This document shows positions 42,950 to 52,210 of a stretch of DNA of 64,000 bases, piece by piece. This stretch comes from CAMCHP01 sp036835325. Lineage in GTDB: Bacteria > Bacteroidota > Bacteroidia > Flavobacteriales_D > Sanyastnellaceae. Both the position numbers and the translations under genes were made by a program. Below the pieces are notes generated by a model, which saw only the letters and a program-made list of their open reading frames with translations, made no database searches and was not told the origin of the DNA. The stretch lies in assembly GCA_036835325.1 (NCBI GenBank), contig DAITMF010000009.1, forward strand, positions 13,728 through 77,727. The letters run 5' to 3'. The stretch's first letter is position 1. Each line of letters begins with the position of its first letter.

Positions 42950-45400
42950 TTACCTTGAAATCGTTACCGTGCCGCTGAATTTCTCTCCATCGCGTCGCGA
43001 GTAGATGTAGAAATACACCCCATCAGGCACGTCACGGGCATCCCAGTTGTTTTGGTACGCGTCTTCTTCGTACACCAATCCACCCCAGCGGTTGTAAACT
43101 TCAAGTCGGCTGTTAGGGAAGCCTTGCGAGCCGCCAATTACGAAACGGTCATTGATGCCGTCACCGTTGGGCGTGAAGATGTTGGGGATTTCTGTTTCGC
43201 AGAAGAAGACTTCCAAGAGCGAAGATACCGATACACCGCATTGGTCAGTGTAGGTTATGGTGTAGTCGCCTGCGTAGACCGGGGAGAAGTCTGCTTCGAA
43301 CAGGCCGATAGAATCGGTTGGGAAGTCAAACACATAAGGTTGAACACCGCCGGTTGGCTGAAGCCGAATTTCGCCTCCAAAACAGAGTTCGGCGTCATTT
43401 GGTGCGATTAGCGGTTCAGGGATCTCAATGGTGAACAGGGCAGTGCTTTCGTTTTCGCAGTAGTCGGTGGTGATCACCGACACCTCGCTTAACTCACCGC
43501 CTGTAACGGTGATGTTCGCAGTTGACTGGCCAGTTGACCAAGCGTAAGCAAAAGGTGGGTAACCTCCAGATGGCAATCCACTTACGACAGCCTCTTCACC
43601 ATTGCAAAGGAAGAGATCGGTATCAACAATGATTTCAGGGGTTGAGTAATCAATAACGTTCAACGTGAGTGTTTCGGAGTACTCGATGCCGCATCCATCC
43701 ACATAAAAATAGGTGATTACAATGGTTTCCTGTTGTTCAGCGAGGTTGTCGAAGAACGCGTTCACTTCAAAAGTAAACACCTCTTCACCGTCTGCGAAGA
43801 TCACTTGAGTGGGAAGGGTGGTGTAATCTGTTCCGTTGGTAGCCGTGCCGCCGATGGTCAAAGCTAGGGTGTCTTCTCCGTTTGTTGAAGCGCGTGCGAT
43901 GGTCAATAGACCGCTCACGCAATCTTCAATTAAGGTGTTTTGCGGTAATCCAGGTGGGGCATTCACCTCAATAAAGTCCCAAACGATGGTGTTTTGGTCA
44001 GGCACAACCACGTTAATGGTTTGTTCTACCGAGTTGCCGCAGTAATCGGTAACGTTGACTGTAATGAGTTGGCTACCGTTTTGACCCACTGTAATCTGTG
44101 GTGCCGTTGTGCCTGTACTCCATTCGAAGTTGAATGGTGCGCTGCCGCCGCTGGGAACTGCAGAGAGCACTTGGGTTTCGCCGTTGCAAAGCAGCAGGTT
44201 GTCAGGAAGATCAAGTGTGGGCAATTGGTAGTCGAGAATGGTGAGCGTGATGCTCGAAACGATGGTGTCGCCACAACTGTTGAGTTGTTCGTAAGAAACG
44301 GTTAGCGTTTCCGTATCTTCGACTTCGGTATCAAAGAGCGTGGTAATCGGGATGCTGATTTCACCTTGTCCAACCTCAAAAAAGAGCGAGTCAGGAAGGG
44401 GTTCGAAATCGAGTCCTGATGTTGCCGTTCCCCCGATGGTGAGCAGAAGTGTGTCGGCTTGGGTTGTTTCAAATCGACTAATGATCAAGGTGCCGTCGAT
44501 GCATCCTTCCAACAGGGTGAGCGCAGGGTAACTCGGTGGGGCGTTTGGAATGATGGTGCCAATAGCCAAACTGTTTGAGCTAAAGCTTCCAGCTTCGATC
44601 ACTACGATTGACTCAAGGTTAGAGTCTGAGCCATCAGCAATGGCCAACTTAATGTGGTATGTTTCGCCGCAAAGCAAACCACCGGCTTCTGCGGTGAGCA
44701 GTGTGGTCAAACCGTTTTGGCAAAATTGGGTATTGCCTTGGTTGTTGATGTAAAATTGGTTGTTCAAGACATTGTTCACCGATGAAATGGTAATCGGCAA
44801 GGGCGGGTTTGTTTCAGGAAGGATAGCGATATTGACTGCCCCGCCGGGGTACCCTGCAGGAGCCGAATACGGGCCGGTGATTCCGGGGCCTGATAAAAAG
44901 AAGGCGAAAACGTCGTTGAACGATGTGTTTACCCAAGTTAGGTATTCGTCAGATCCGAAGAAGTAATTGAATTTGATTGAATCACCGCTGGCGACAAAGT
45001 CGAATTCAATGGCGCAAATGTCGTTGACCGCGCTCACGTTGAAGTTTTGATTGATTAGCGGTGGCACACTATTTGCAACACTCAGGAGTGAGGCGTCACC
45101 ACTGACTCCTTGACCGAAGGGCACGTCGACATCCGTTGCACAGCTCACATTTGTTGCTTGTGCCGAGCTCAAAATGAGCCCTTCAGCAATCGGAGCCGGT
45201 GTAGGGCCACCACCCGTCATGTGGCCGATTTGCACCGCTGAACCGGTAAGCTGTACGTTGAAAGCTTCAATTCCATTGCCGAGCAAGATGTCGTTTACAT
45301 ATTGCTCCGGTGTGAGGGTAGAGTTCACTTGCACCTGGGAAATGGCATGGCCGGTTGCCAAAAGCAAGACAGAGGCAATAAAGAGTTTAGCTGGGCGCAT
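42950..45400 (-). CDS. Large choice-of-anchor-L protein with duplicated module and T9SS type B C-terminus
   Basis: An 816-residue exported protein. The signal peptide is MRPAKLFIASVLLLATGHAISQ. Residues 28-275 form a choice-of-anchor-L domain (FGSDEYLTWVNTSFNDVFAF; YHIKLAIADGSDSNLESIVV). Two homologous modules follow: 287-467 (ALTLLEGCIDG...TDYCGN) and 480-664 (NTLIEDCVSG...TTDYCEN), each with a Calx-beta-like half and an Ig-like half (SGGSAPFNFEWSTG, SGGYPPFAYAWSTG). Residues 735-816 are the type B sorting domain (EIPNIFTPNGDGINDRFVI). The neighbour at 40953 has only one copy of the module. Likely a surface adhesin-like protein, but that is inference. Confidence 0.87.
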   Translation of the reverse strand: MRPAKLFIASVLLLATGHAISQVQVNSTLTPEQYVNDILLGNGIEAFNVQLTGSAVQIGHMTGGGPTPAPIAEGLILSSAQATNVSCATDVDVPFGQGVSGDASLLSVANSVPPLINQNFNVSAVNDICAIEFDFVASGDSIKFNYFFGSDEYLTWVNTSFNDVFAFFLSGPGITGPYSAPAGYPGGAVNIAILPETNPPLPITISSVNNVLNNQFYINNQGNTQFCQNGLTTLLTAEAGGLLCGETYHIKLAIADGSDSNLESIVVIEAGSFSSNSLAIGTIIPNAPPSYPALTLLEGCIDGTLIISRFETTQADTLLLTIGGTATSGLDFEPLPDSLFFEVGQGEISIPITTLFDTEVEDTETLTVSYEQLNSCGDTIVSSITLTILDYQLPTLDLPDNLLLCNGETQVLSAVPSGGSAPFNFEWSTGTTAPQITVGQNGSQLITVNVTDYCGNSVEQTINVVVPDQNTIVWDFIEVNAPPGLPQNTLIEDCVSGLLTIARASTNGEDTLALTIGGTATNGTDYTTLPTQVIFADGEEVFTFEVNAFFDNLAEQQETIVITYFYVDGCGIEYSETLTLNVIDYSTPEIIVDTDLFLCNGEEAVVSGLPSGGYPPFAYAWSTGQSTANITVTGGELSEVSVITTDYCENESTALFTIEIPEPLIAPNDAELCFGGEIRLQPTGGVQPYVFDFPTDSIGLFEADFSPVYAGDYTITYTDQCGVSVSSLLEVFFCETEIPNIFTPNGDGINDRFVIGGSQGFPNSRLEVYNRWGGLVYEEDAYQNNWDARDVPDGVYFYIYSRRDGEKFSGTVTISR

Positions 45401-45584
45401 AGAATTGGTTTTCGGGTATATGCCTTTGATGAAGGTATTCCTGTTTTGGTTGTCTACAAGTATACAAAAAGAGACAATAAGTAGTTAAATCGCCCGCCGT
45501 TGGACACGCGCTTATGTCCGTTGCTCAATTTTCATCTTCGTTTTTCGGATGGATGTGCTAACCTTGTGGCACAGAGAAAATGCC

Positions 45585-46295
45585 ATGAGTGAAGCGCTAA
45601 TTCAGGTCAGTGCGTTGACCAAAGTGTATCAAGTCGGTGATCAGGTCGTTAGGGCCTTGGATGGCGTTGATTTGTTTATTAACCGTGGCGAGTACGTAGC
45701 GCTCATGGGGCCTTCGGGAAGCGGGAAATCAACCTTGATGAACGTTTTGGGTTGCCTCGATACGCCTACTGACGGTAGTTACATCCTCAACCAACAAGAA
45801 GTCGCCAAGCTCACCGACGACGAGCTTGCCGGCATTCGCAACAAAGAGATCGGCTTCGTTTTCCAAACCTTCAATCTACTGCCGCGCTACACGGCCCTTG
45901 ACAATGTGACCTTGCCACTGGTCTACGGCGGATTTGCCAAACCGGAGCGCATCGCCCGAGGCAAAGAAGTGCTCAATCAAGTAGGCCTTGGTGACCGCAT
46001 GGATCACAAACCCAATGAACTCAGTGGTGGCCAGCGGCAACGTGTGGCCATTGCACGGGCACTGGTGAATCACCCATCAATCATCTTGGCAGATGAACCC
46101 ACCGGAAACCTCGATACCAAGACTTCGTATGAGATCATGAAACTTTTTGAAGACATTCATGCCCTCGGAAACACCATCGTTTTGGTTACCCACGAAGAAG
46201 ACATTGCTTCGCACACCCACCGCATCGTGCGGCTGCGCGACGGCAAAGTGGAGTCAGACCTGCCCAATGTGCCGCAGCCGGTACAGTTGCTCTAA
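45585..46295 (+). CDS. ABC transporter ATP-binding protein (LolD/MacB type)
   Basis: A 236-residue ATPase. Walker A is LMGPSGSGKSTLMNVLG, Q-loop FVFQTFNLLPRYTALDNV, signature LSGGQRQRVAIARAL, Walker B SIILADEPTGNLD, H-loop VLVTHEED. The family resembles the LolD, MacB and FtsE group, whose members act with FtsX-like permeases on lipoproteins or export. No permease gene lies nearby, so the partner is encoded elsewhere. The start is at ATG 45585 because a near-consensus box (TAACCTTG, 45559-45566) lies inside the longer frame. It is followed by asnS after 84 bp. Confidence 0.9.
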   Translation: MSEALIQVSALTKVYQVGDQVVRALDGVDLFINRGEYVALMGPSGSGKSTLMNVLGCLDTPTDGSYILNQQEVAKLTDDELAGIRNKEIGFVFQTFNLLPRYTALDNVTLPLVYGGFAKPERIARGKEVLNQVGLGDRMDHKPNELSGGQRQRVAIARALVNHPSIILADEPTGNLDTKTSYEIMKLFEDIHALGNTIVLVTHEEDIASHTHRIVRLRDGKVESDLPNVPQPVQLL

Positions 46296-46347
46296 AAGCA
46301 TACGAAATCAGTGCGCGTTTAACGGTGACAGAGCGGTTGAAATATCG

Positions 46348-46355
46348 CATCTTTG
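46348..46355 (+). promoter_or_regulatory. asnS -7 promoter box CATCTTTG
   Basis: One mismatch from TAnnTTTG, 24 bp before the GTG start of asnS. No -33 TTG at the expected distance. Confidence 0.4.
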
Positions 46356-46379
46356 CAGCCTTAAAACAACGATGCACCA

Positions 46380-47810
46380 GTGAAACGCGATGCCATCATT
46401 TCGCTGCTTACGCCCGATAAGATTGGGGAGCAGGTGACCGTGTGCGCATGGGTACGCACCTTTCGGAACGAAACCTTTTTGGCCGTAAATGACGGCTCAA
46501 CCATCAACAACCTTCAGTTGGTCATTGACCGCGAGAAGTTTGGCGATGACCTGCGCAAACGGCTCACTACCGGCGCATCCATTCGGGCCGTTGGCCAGTT
46601 GGTTGAATCAAAAGGGAAAGGCCAATCAACCGAGGTGATTGTGGAAATGCTCGAAGTGCTCGGCGATGCCGACCCCGAGAAGTTCCCCATTCAAATGAAG
46701 CGCCATAGCCTGGAGTTCTTGCGCGAGAAGGCGCACTTGCGCTTCCGCACGTCAACCTTTGGAGCGGTTTTCCGCATTCGCCACGGTTTGTCGTTTGCCA
46801 TTCACAAGTACTTCAATGACCGTGGCTTTTTCAACCTGCACACACCCATCATTACAGCGTCTGACGCCGAAGGTGCCGGGGAAATGTTCAAGGTAACCAC
46901 CCTCGAGCTGGGGAATCCGGCACGCACCGAAGATGGAAACATCGATTTTTCCGAAGACTTCTTCGGCCGGGAGGCCAACCTTACCGTGAGCGGCCAACTT
47001 GAGGCCGAACTTGGTGCCATGGCGCTCGGACAGGTTTACACCTTCGGTCCGACTTTCCGGGCTGAGAACTCAAACACCTCGCGCCACTTGGCCGAATTTT
47101 GGATGATTGAGCCCGAGGTGGCTTTCAACGACTTGGTCGACAACATGGATTTGGCCGAAGACTTCCTGCGTTACCTCATTCGCTACGCAATGGAGCACTA
47201 CGCCGATGACCTCGCCTTCCTCGACGAACGTGAAAAGGCCGAAAACCAAGCCAAACCCGCCAATGAACGCCCTGAAATGGGCCTCCTTGACCGTTTGCGC
47301 TTTGTTTCGGAGAATGCTTTTGAACGTATTACCTACACAGAGGCTATTGACATCCTCCTCAACTCATCCCCTTACAAAAAGAAAAAATTCAAGTACCCCG
47401 TTGAATGGGGCATTGACTTGCAAAGCGAACACGAGCGCTATCTGGTTGAAAAGCATTTCAGCAAGCCGGTGATTTTGACCAACTACCCGGCCAAAATCAA
47501 AGCGTTTTACATGCGCGCCAACGACGACGGGAAAACCGTTGCAGCGATGGATATTCTCGTGCCCGGTATCGGAGAAATCATCGGAGGAAGCCAACGCGAA
47601 GAACGGCTTGACGTCTTAATTGAGAAATGCAAGGCCTTCAACATTCCTGAAGACCACGTGTGGTGGTACCTCGATACACGCCGGTTTGGTACCGCTGTGC
47701 ATGCCGGTTTCGGACTCGGTTTCGAGCGTTTGGTGATGTTTGTAACGGGCATGGGCAACATTCGCGATGTGATTCCTTTCCCGCGTACTCCTCAGAACGC
47801 AGAATTTTAA
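46380..47810 (+). CDS. asnS: Asparaginyl-tRNA synthetase
   Basis: Charges tRNA-Asn with asparagine. A class II synthetase of 476 residues. The N-terminal OB anticodon domain (VTVCAWVRTFRNETFLAVND) is followed by motif 2 (FGPTFRAENSNTSRHLAEFW) and motif 3 (GFGLGFERLVMFVTGMGNIR). The start is GTG, giving MKRDAIIS; no nearby ATG fits the family N-terminus better. rpoN follows after 32 bp in the same direction. AsnS rather than AspS is supported by the length, the absence of a bacterial AspS insertion, and the AENSNTSRHLAEFWMIEPE motif. Confidence 0.95.
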   Translation: MKRDAIISLLTPDKIGEQVTVCAWVRTFRNETFLAVNDGSTINNLQLVIDREKFGDDLRKRLTTGASIRAVGQLVESKGKGQSTEVIVEMLEVLGDADPEKFPIQMKRHSLEFLREKAHLRFRTSTFGAVFRIRHGLSFAIHKYFNDRGFFNLHTPIITASDAEGAGEMFKVTTLELGNPARTEDGNIDFSEDFFGREANLTVSGQLEAELGAMALGQVYTFGPTFRAENSNTSRHLAEFWMIEPEVAFNDLVDNMDLAEDFLRYLIRYAMEHYADDLAFLDEREKAENQAKPANERPEMGLLDRLRFVSENAFERITYTEAIDILLNSSPYKKKKFKYPVEWGIDLQSEHERYLVEKHFSKPVILTNYPAKIKAFYMRANDDGKTVAAMDILVPGIGEIIGGSQREERLDVLIEKCKAFNIPEDHVWWYLDTRRFGTAVHAGFGLGFERLVMFVTGMGNIRDVIPFPRTPQNAEF

Positions 47811-47842
47811 GAACTTAACGGCACGAAGATTCGCCCTCCCGC

Positions 47843-49291
47843 ATGCTAAAGCAATCGCTACAACAAAAACTGCTGCAAAAGCTCTCTCCTCAGCAAATTC
47901 AGCTGATGAAACTGCTGCAGGTGCCCACGATTGAGCTCGAGCAGCGCATCAAAGAGGAGCTCGAAATCAACCCGGCTTTGGAAGAAGGACGGGAAGACGA
48001 CTACGGCGACGACTACGGCGACGACGAGTACCGTGATGAGGTATCGGATTCGCGCGACGAGTTTGACATCAACGACTACCTCGACGACGATACCCCCGAT
48101 TACAAATACAACACCGGCGGTAGCGGCCAAACCGAGGAGCGCGACATGCCCATGGGGCAGAGCCGCAGCTTTCACGACAATCTGCGCACCCAAGCCGGCC
48201 TTCGTAACTTAACCGACCTTCAAGAAACCATCGCCGAAACCATCATCGGCAACATTGATGACGACGGTTACCTCCGCCGCGAAGTGCGCTCCATGGTCAA
48301 CGACATGGCCTTCACCCAAAACATCATGGTCAGTGAGGCGCAAGTGGAGGAGGTGTTGAAGGTGATTCAAGACCTTGACCCGCCGGGAGTCGCTGCCCGC
48401 GATTTGCGCGAGTGCCTGCTCTTGCAAATCACCCGCAAATCAGAACATGAACACCCGGCGGTAGGCATTGCCCGCACAGTGCTCACAGAGTTCTTTGAAG
48501 AGTTTACCCGCAAACACTACGATCACATCATGAAGCGCATGGACATTGACGAAGACGATCTTCGCGATGCACTGGCCGAAATCCTTAGGCTCAACCCGAA
48601 GCCTGGCAATTCAATGCAAGAATCGGCCAAGTCGATTCAGCACGTCGTGCCTGACTTCTTGGTAAGTGTTGACGGCGAAGAGCTCAGGCTTGAACTGAAT
48701 CAGCGCAATGCTCCTGACTTGCGCATCAGTCCGCAGTACAAAGAACTCCTCCAAACCTATGCAGACACAAGTGGAGGTGGTGACAAGGCGCAGAAAGATG
48801 CCGTAATGTTTGTGAAGCAGAAGATTGACGCGGCCAAATGGTTCATTGATGCCATCAATCAACGTCAACAAACATTGCTGTTCACCATGCAGGCCATTCT
48901 CAATCTGCAACATGAGTATTTTGTTACCGGCGACGAAACCAAGCTGCGTCCGATGATTTTGAAAGACGTTGCCGAGCAGGTGGGTATGGACATTTCGACC
49001 ATCTCGCGTGTGGCCAACAGCAAGTATGTGCAAACGCCGTACGGTAGCTTCTTGCTCAAAACCTTCTTCAGTGAATCGCTTGAGCGTGAAGACGGTGAAG
49101 AGGTTTCGACACGTGAGGTGAAGCGCATACTTCAAGACGCGATTGACGCTGAAGAAAAGCGCAAACCCCTTACCGATGACCGACTGACAGCCCTGCTTAA
49201 AGAAAAGGGCTACAACATTGCCCGGCGAACCGTTGCCAAGTACCGCGAACAGCTCAATATACCGGTTGCTCGATTGCGCAAAGAACTCTGA
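47843..49291 (+). CDS. rpoN: RNA polymerase sigma-54 factor
   Basis: Sigma-54 directs RNA polymerase to -24/-12 promoters and needs AAA+ activators. The 482-residue protein has region I (MLKQSLQQKLLQKLSPQQIQ, then QLMKLLQVPTIELEQRIKEE), an acidic region II with a DDYG tandem repeat (residues 52-60), the core-binding domain (LQDLDPPGVAARDLRECLLLQ), the helix-turn-helix (STISRVANSKYVQTPYG) and the C-terminal RpoN box near residue 460 (ARRTVAKYREQLNIP). Full length and intact. A PAP2-like gene starts 4 bp after the stop. No sigma-54 activator is in the window. Confidence 0.96.
   Translation: MLKQSLQQKLLQKLSPQQIQLMKLLQVPTIELEQRIKEELEINPALEEGREDDYGDDYGDDEYRDEVSDSRDEFDINDYLDDDTPDYKYNTGGSGQTEERDMPMGQSRSFHDNLRTQAGLRNLTDLQETIAETIIGNIDDDGYLRREVRSMVNDMAFTQNIMVSEAQVEEVLKVIQDLDPPGVAARDLRECLLLQITRKSEHEHPAVGIARTVLTEFFEEFTRKHYDHIMKRMDIDEDDLRDALAEILRLNPKPGNSMQESAKSIQHVVPDFLVSVDGEELRLELNQRNAPDLRISPQYKELLQTYADTSGGGDKAQKDAVMFVKQKIDAAKWFIDAINQRQQTLLFTMQAILNLQHEYFVTGDETKLRPMILKDVAEQVGMDISTISRVANSKYVQTPYGSFLLKTFFSESLEREDGEEVSTREVKRILQDAIDAEEKRKPLTDDRLTALLKEKGYNIARRTVAKYREQLNIPVARLRKEL
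47996..48019 (+). repeat. Tandem 12-bp repeat inside rpoN
   Basis: GACGACTACGGC occurs twice in tandem, followed by a partial third unit. It encodes DDYG-DDYG-DDE in the acidic region II of sigma-54. It is the kind of repeat that can change length by slippage. Confidence 0.7.
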
Positions 49292-49295
49292 GCGC

Positions 49296-49916
49296 ATGGA
49301 ACGCATCGCAACGGCCATTTCGTACACCTTTCACCCGTTATGGATGCCACTGATTACCCTTGCAGTGGTGTACTACATTGACCCTTTTCTGGGGCTGCAT
49401 CCAAAGGTGTTTCGCTTGTTGCTGCTCATTTTGCTAATCAACTTGATTGCGCCGGGGCTGTCAATCCTCATCATGCGTTCGCGAAACCTGGTTTCAAACC
49501 TAGACATCACCAACCGCACCGAGCGTTTTTTGCCCTTTGTGCTCTTTTTGTTTTACTACGGGTTGAGTTATTTCTGGCTGCGGCGTCACGGCGACGCACT
49601 CTTCATGCCTGCCATCGTTTACGGCGTTTTCTCAGCGTTGTTGGTTTCGCTCGCTGTTGCGACCGTGGTTACGGTTCAAACCAAAATCAGCATGCACATG
49701 CTTGCCATCGGCAGTGTGTGCGGAGTGATTGCGGCGGTCAATAAAATCCACCTGCTCGGCCACGGCGATTTGCTGGGTTTTTCGGTGCTCATTGCAGGTG
49801 CAGTCGGCTGGGCGCGCATAACGCTCGGGGTGCACACCCATGCGCAGGTGTACCTGGGATTTGTGACCGGATTTTTGATTCATTTTTTCTGCCTCACGGC
49901 AGGATGGTACCTCTAA
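49296..49916 (+). CDS. PAP2-like membrane protein with degenerate active site
   Basis: A 206-residue integral membrane protein with about six hydrophobic segments (PLWMPLITLAVVYYI, LLLLILLINLIAPGLSILIM, FLPFVLFLFYYGLSYFWL and others). The C-terminal segment ARITLGVHTHAQVYLGF aligns with the PAP2 motif SRxxxxxHxxxD: Arg and His are kept, but Ser is Ala and the Asp position is Gln. KISMHM stands where PSGH is expected. It probably derives from lipid phosphatases; activity is doubtful. The start is at ATG 49296, 4 bp after rpoN; the longer frame overlaps rpoN. Confidence 0.75.
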   Translation: MERIATAISYTFHPLWMPLITLAVVYYIDPFLGLHPKVFRLLLLILLINLIAPGLSILIMRSRNLVSNLDITNRTERFLPFVLFLFYYGLSYFWLRRHGDALFMPAIVYGVFSALLVSLAVATVVTVQTKISMHMLAIGSVCGVIAAVNKIHLLGHGDLLGFSVLIAGAVGWARITLGVHTHAQVYLGFVTGFLIHFFCLTAGWYL

Positions 49917-49929
49917 CGGAAGTTTAGCT

Positions 49930-50598
49930 TCAAATAAGCTGAATGCCGATTCCGTATGACACGGGTGTCATTTGAGGGAAGTCGCCGTTTCGGATAAACC
50001 GACTCAACTGGTAGTGCACAAAGGCCGAGTAGCGACCAAATCCGATTCGTGTTGTCAGCGCGTAGTTCAAGGTTTCGATGCCCTTTAACGCGTAGAATTT
50101 CTTTTTACCATCGTCGTCGATGGTTTTGGAGTGGCTATTAATGAGGTATCCGATGCTTCCGCCGATGCCGAACTTGAAACCGTTTGGCCGGTCGTTGCGG
50201 TACCTAAATTCAAAAGGAATTTCGGCGTTCGTGATGGCCCATTTGTGTTTATCGTAAGAGTAGCCGCGGTCAAAAGCAATGAATTGAGAACGTGTTCCGC
50301 TTGGGGTCTCAAATTCTGCGAAATTCCCGTTCATGTGGTAGTTCATTGATCGAACTCCGTATCCGGCAGCAAGCCAGAAAAATGACTTGCCGAGGCGAAC
50401 GGGGTGCATAACGGCCGCACCGAAGCCCGGTGACCATCCGCGCAGCGATAATCCGGGAGCAGGTTCAAGAAGCATCAGATTGGTCACATCAATGACCAAG
50501 CGGTCTTGCGGCTTCATGTAACGCGACGAACGGTCGGTTTTTTGCGCTGATGCAGTGAATATGCAAATCAGCAGGCCGATGAACAGGAGGCTACGCAT
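49930..50598 (-). CDS. Predicted outer-membrane beta-barrel protein in operon with galE
   Basis: A 222-residue protein with signal peptide MRSLLFIGLLICIFTASAQ. The mature part is rich in beta-strand patterns with aromatic belts (FGAAVMHPVRLGKSFFWLAAGYG, FKFGIGGSIGYLIN, IGFGRYSAFVHYQLSRFI) and ends VSYGIGIQLI. It resembles the small outer-membrane barrels common in Bacteroidota (PorT/OmpA-barrel style), but I do not recognise a specific family. The ATG overlaps the end of galE by 8 bp, so the two are translationally coupled. Function unknown. Confidence 0.72.
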   Translation of the reverse strand: MRSLLFIGLLICIFTASAQKTDRSSRYMKPQDRLVIDVTNLMLLEPAPGLSLRGWSPGFGAAVMHPVRLGKSFFWLAAGYGVRSMNYHMNGNFAEFETPSGTRSQFIAFDRGYSYDKHKWAITNAEIPFEFRYRNDRPNGFKFGIGGSIGYLINSHSKTIDDDGKKKFYALKGIETLNYALTTRIGFGRYSAFVHYQLSRFIRNGDFPQMTPVSYGIGIQLI

Positions 50599-51619
50599 GC
50601 GGTTTTTTTTCCAATTTAAGTTGCCAATTCCAAGCATCAATCAAGGCATCGCGAAGGGTGCGTTCAGTACGCCAACCTAGAAGATCCCATGCCTTGTCGG
50701 CACGGGCATAGATTTGCTCTACATCGCCTGATCGGCGGGCACCAAAGGTGTAGTGCAAGGGCACGCCTGTAACAGATTGGAAGGTGTCGATGACTTCTTT
50801 TACAGAATTGCCTGTGCCTGTGCCCAAGTTGATGGGTTCACAGGCTTTTGGCGATTTTTCCAACCAGGCCAAAGCACTTACGTGCGCCGCGGCAAGGTCG
50901 CACACGTGAATGTAATCGCGTACGCAGGTGCCATCGGGGGTGTTGTAATCGCTTCCGAAAATGGTGAGTGGGCCGCGAATTCCCGCTGCGCTTTGTGTGA
51001 TGTAAGGCACGAGGTTTTCAGGCGCGCCCAAGGGCAGTTCGCCAATCAATCCGCTCGGATGCGCGCCAATCGGATTGAAATACCTCAGTAAAACAGCACT
51101 CAGGGCACTTTCAGGCGCATAGGCGGTGTCGCGAATCATTTGCTCGCACACCTGTTTGGTAAGGCCATAAGGCGAGTGGGCTTTGGCGATGGGTGCATCT
51201 TCATTGACCGGCAGCACATCGGGTTGCCCGTAAACTGTGCAGCTCGATGAGAAAACCAGCAAACTACACCCATGGCGGGCCATAGCTGACAGCAGCACTT
51301 CGGTGCTTTGCAGGTTGTTGCGGTAGTACTTAAGCGGATGCTTTACCGAATCGCCAACGGCTTTGAAGGCAGCAAAGTGAATGACACCGTGAAATGGGCC
51401 GTCAGCAACAAAAAGCCGCTCTACCGCATCGTAATCGGTGAAGTCAAGCTGTCTGAATACCGGTGTTTGGGTGCATAACTCTGCGATACCCTCAACGGCA
51501 GACGCGCGCGAATTTGACAGGTTATCAGCAATTACGGGCAAATAGCCAGCTGCGCTCAATTCAACACAGGTGTGTGAACCGATGTAACCGGCGCCTCCGG
51601 TGACCAAGACCTTTTTCAT
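50591..51619 (-). CDS. galE: UDP-glucose 4-epimerase
   Basis: GalE interconverts UDP-glucose and UDP-galactose (or the N-acetyl forms) with tightly bound NAD. The 342-residue extended short-chain dehydrogenase has KVLVTGGAGYIGSHTCVEL at the N-terminus (NAD loop), VIHFAAFKAVGDSVKHPL, the catalytic Ser in FSSSCTVYGQP, and the YxxxK pair in SPYGLTKQVCEQM. DYNTPDGTCVRDYIHVCDLA and LGTGTGNSVKEVIDTF are also family hallmarks. A near-consensus box (TACCTTTA, minus strand, 51639-51646) lies 19 bp upstream. It supplies sugars for envelope glycans, consistent with the lipid A genes nearby. Confidence 0.95.
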   Translation of the reverse strand: MKKVLVTGGAGYIGSHTCVELSAAGYLPVIADNLSNSRASAVEGIAELCTQTPVFRQLDFTDYDAVERLFVADGPFHGVIHFAAFKAVGDSVKHPLKYYRNNLQSTEVLLSAMARHGCSLLVFSSSCTVYGQPDVLPVNEDAPIAKAHSPYGLTKQVCEQMIRDTAYAPESALSAVLLRYFNPIGAHPSGLIGELPLGAPENLVPYITQSAAGIRGPLTIFGSDYNTPDGTCVRDYIHVCDLAAAHVSALAWLEKSPKACEPINLGTGTGNSVKEVIDTFQSVTGVPLHYTFGARRSGDVEQIYARADKAWDLLGWRTERTLRDALIDAWNWQLKLEKKPHA

Positions 51620-51750
51620 GGTTAAGTGTAGTGATGGTTAAAGGTAGAAAAACCGCTTGACCCGCATCGTGCGACCATCAGATTTAGCTTACACTTCACT
51701 TCAGTTGATGCCCTACGACCAACGGCTCTCATTTGGCGTAAAACCCAAGC

Positions 51751-52131
51751 ATGGAACGAATAGGGAAGCCGCAGGTTCTTCTGTTGGAAGATTACCGGCG
51801 TGATGGAGAACGGGTCAACCGTGTACTTGATTACCTTGAATCGCTGCAAGCAGTAAGCGTTGTGCGGGTTGATTCAATGGCGTTGGATTTTTTCTCAGAC
51901 CGCGAACTGCCGCCTTTTGCGATCATATTGTACATGAATAGCAAAACGGCAATCGGTGTTTTTCGAAGTGCCAATTACCGGCTACTCACCATGAAGTTTC
52001 ATGGCATAGGTCACCTCAAGCGTTCATTGGGTAAAACCGTTGTGAACTCGGGAGGTCGGCCGTGTGACGTGGTCGACTTTTTGTCAGCCCTGCACCGCTG
52101 CAAGCCCTCAGAAGCCATCTTCGACAATTGA
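51751..52131 (+). CDS. Receiver-like protein lacking the phospho-acceptor Asp (hypothetical)
   Basis: A 126-residue soluble protein of no recognised family. The predicted pattern fits a response-regulator receiver: strand VLLLED (8-13) with two acidic residues, helix 19-32, strand VVRVD with the helix SMALDFF, strand FAIILY (56-61), strand YRLLTMKF (76-83) and a final strand and helix VVNSGGRPCDVVDFLSAL. In that alignment the phosphorylated Asp is Tyr61 and the conserved Lys is replaced (GRP). It would then be a pseudo-receiver. The neighbour 79 bp downstream is an Hpt protein, which supports a phosphorelay link. A weak promoter (TTG 51705, 20 bp, CTCATTTG) is present. The assignment is tentative. 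Confidence 0.5.
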   Translation: MERIGKPQVLLLEDYRRDGERVNRVLDYLESLQAVSVVRVDSMALDFFSDRELPPFAIILYMNSKTAIGVFRSANYRLLTMKFHGIGHLKRSLGKTVVNSGGRPCDVVDFLSALHRCKPSEAIFDN

Positions 52132-52210
52132 TTCCGTTCGTCGAACTTCTCATCCGCATGAAACTTGCACAAGGGTCATGCGTATAAGAATCAACTAACC
52201 TGACTTTCTT

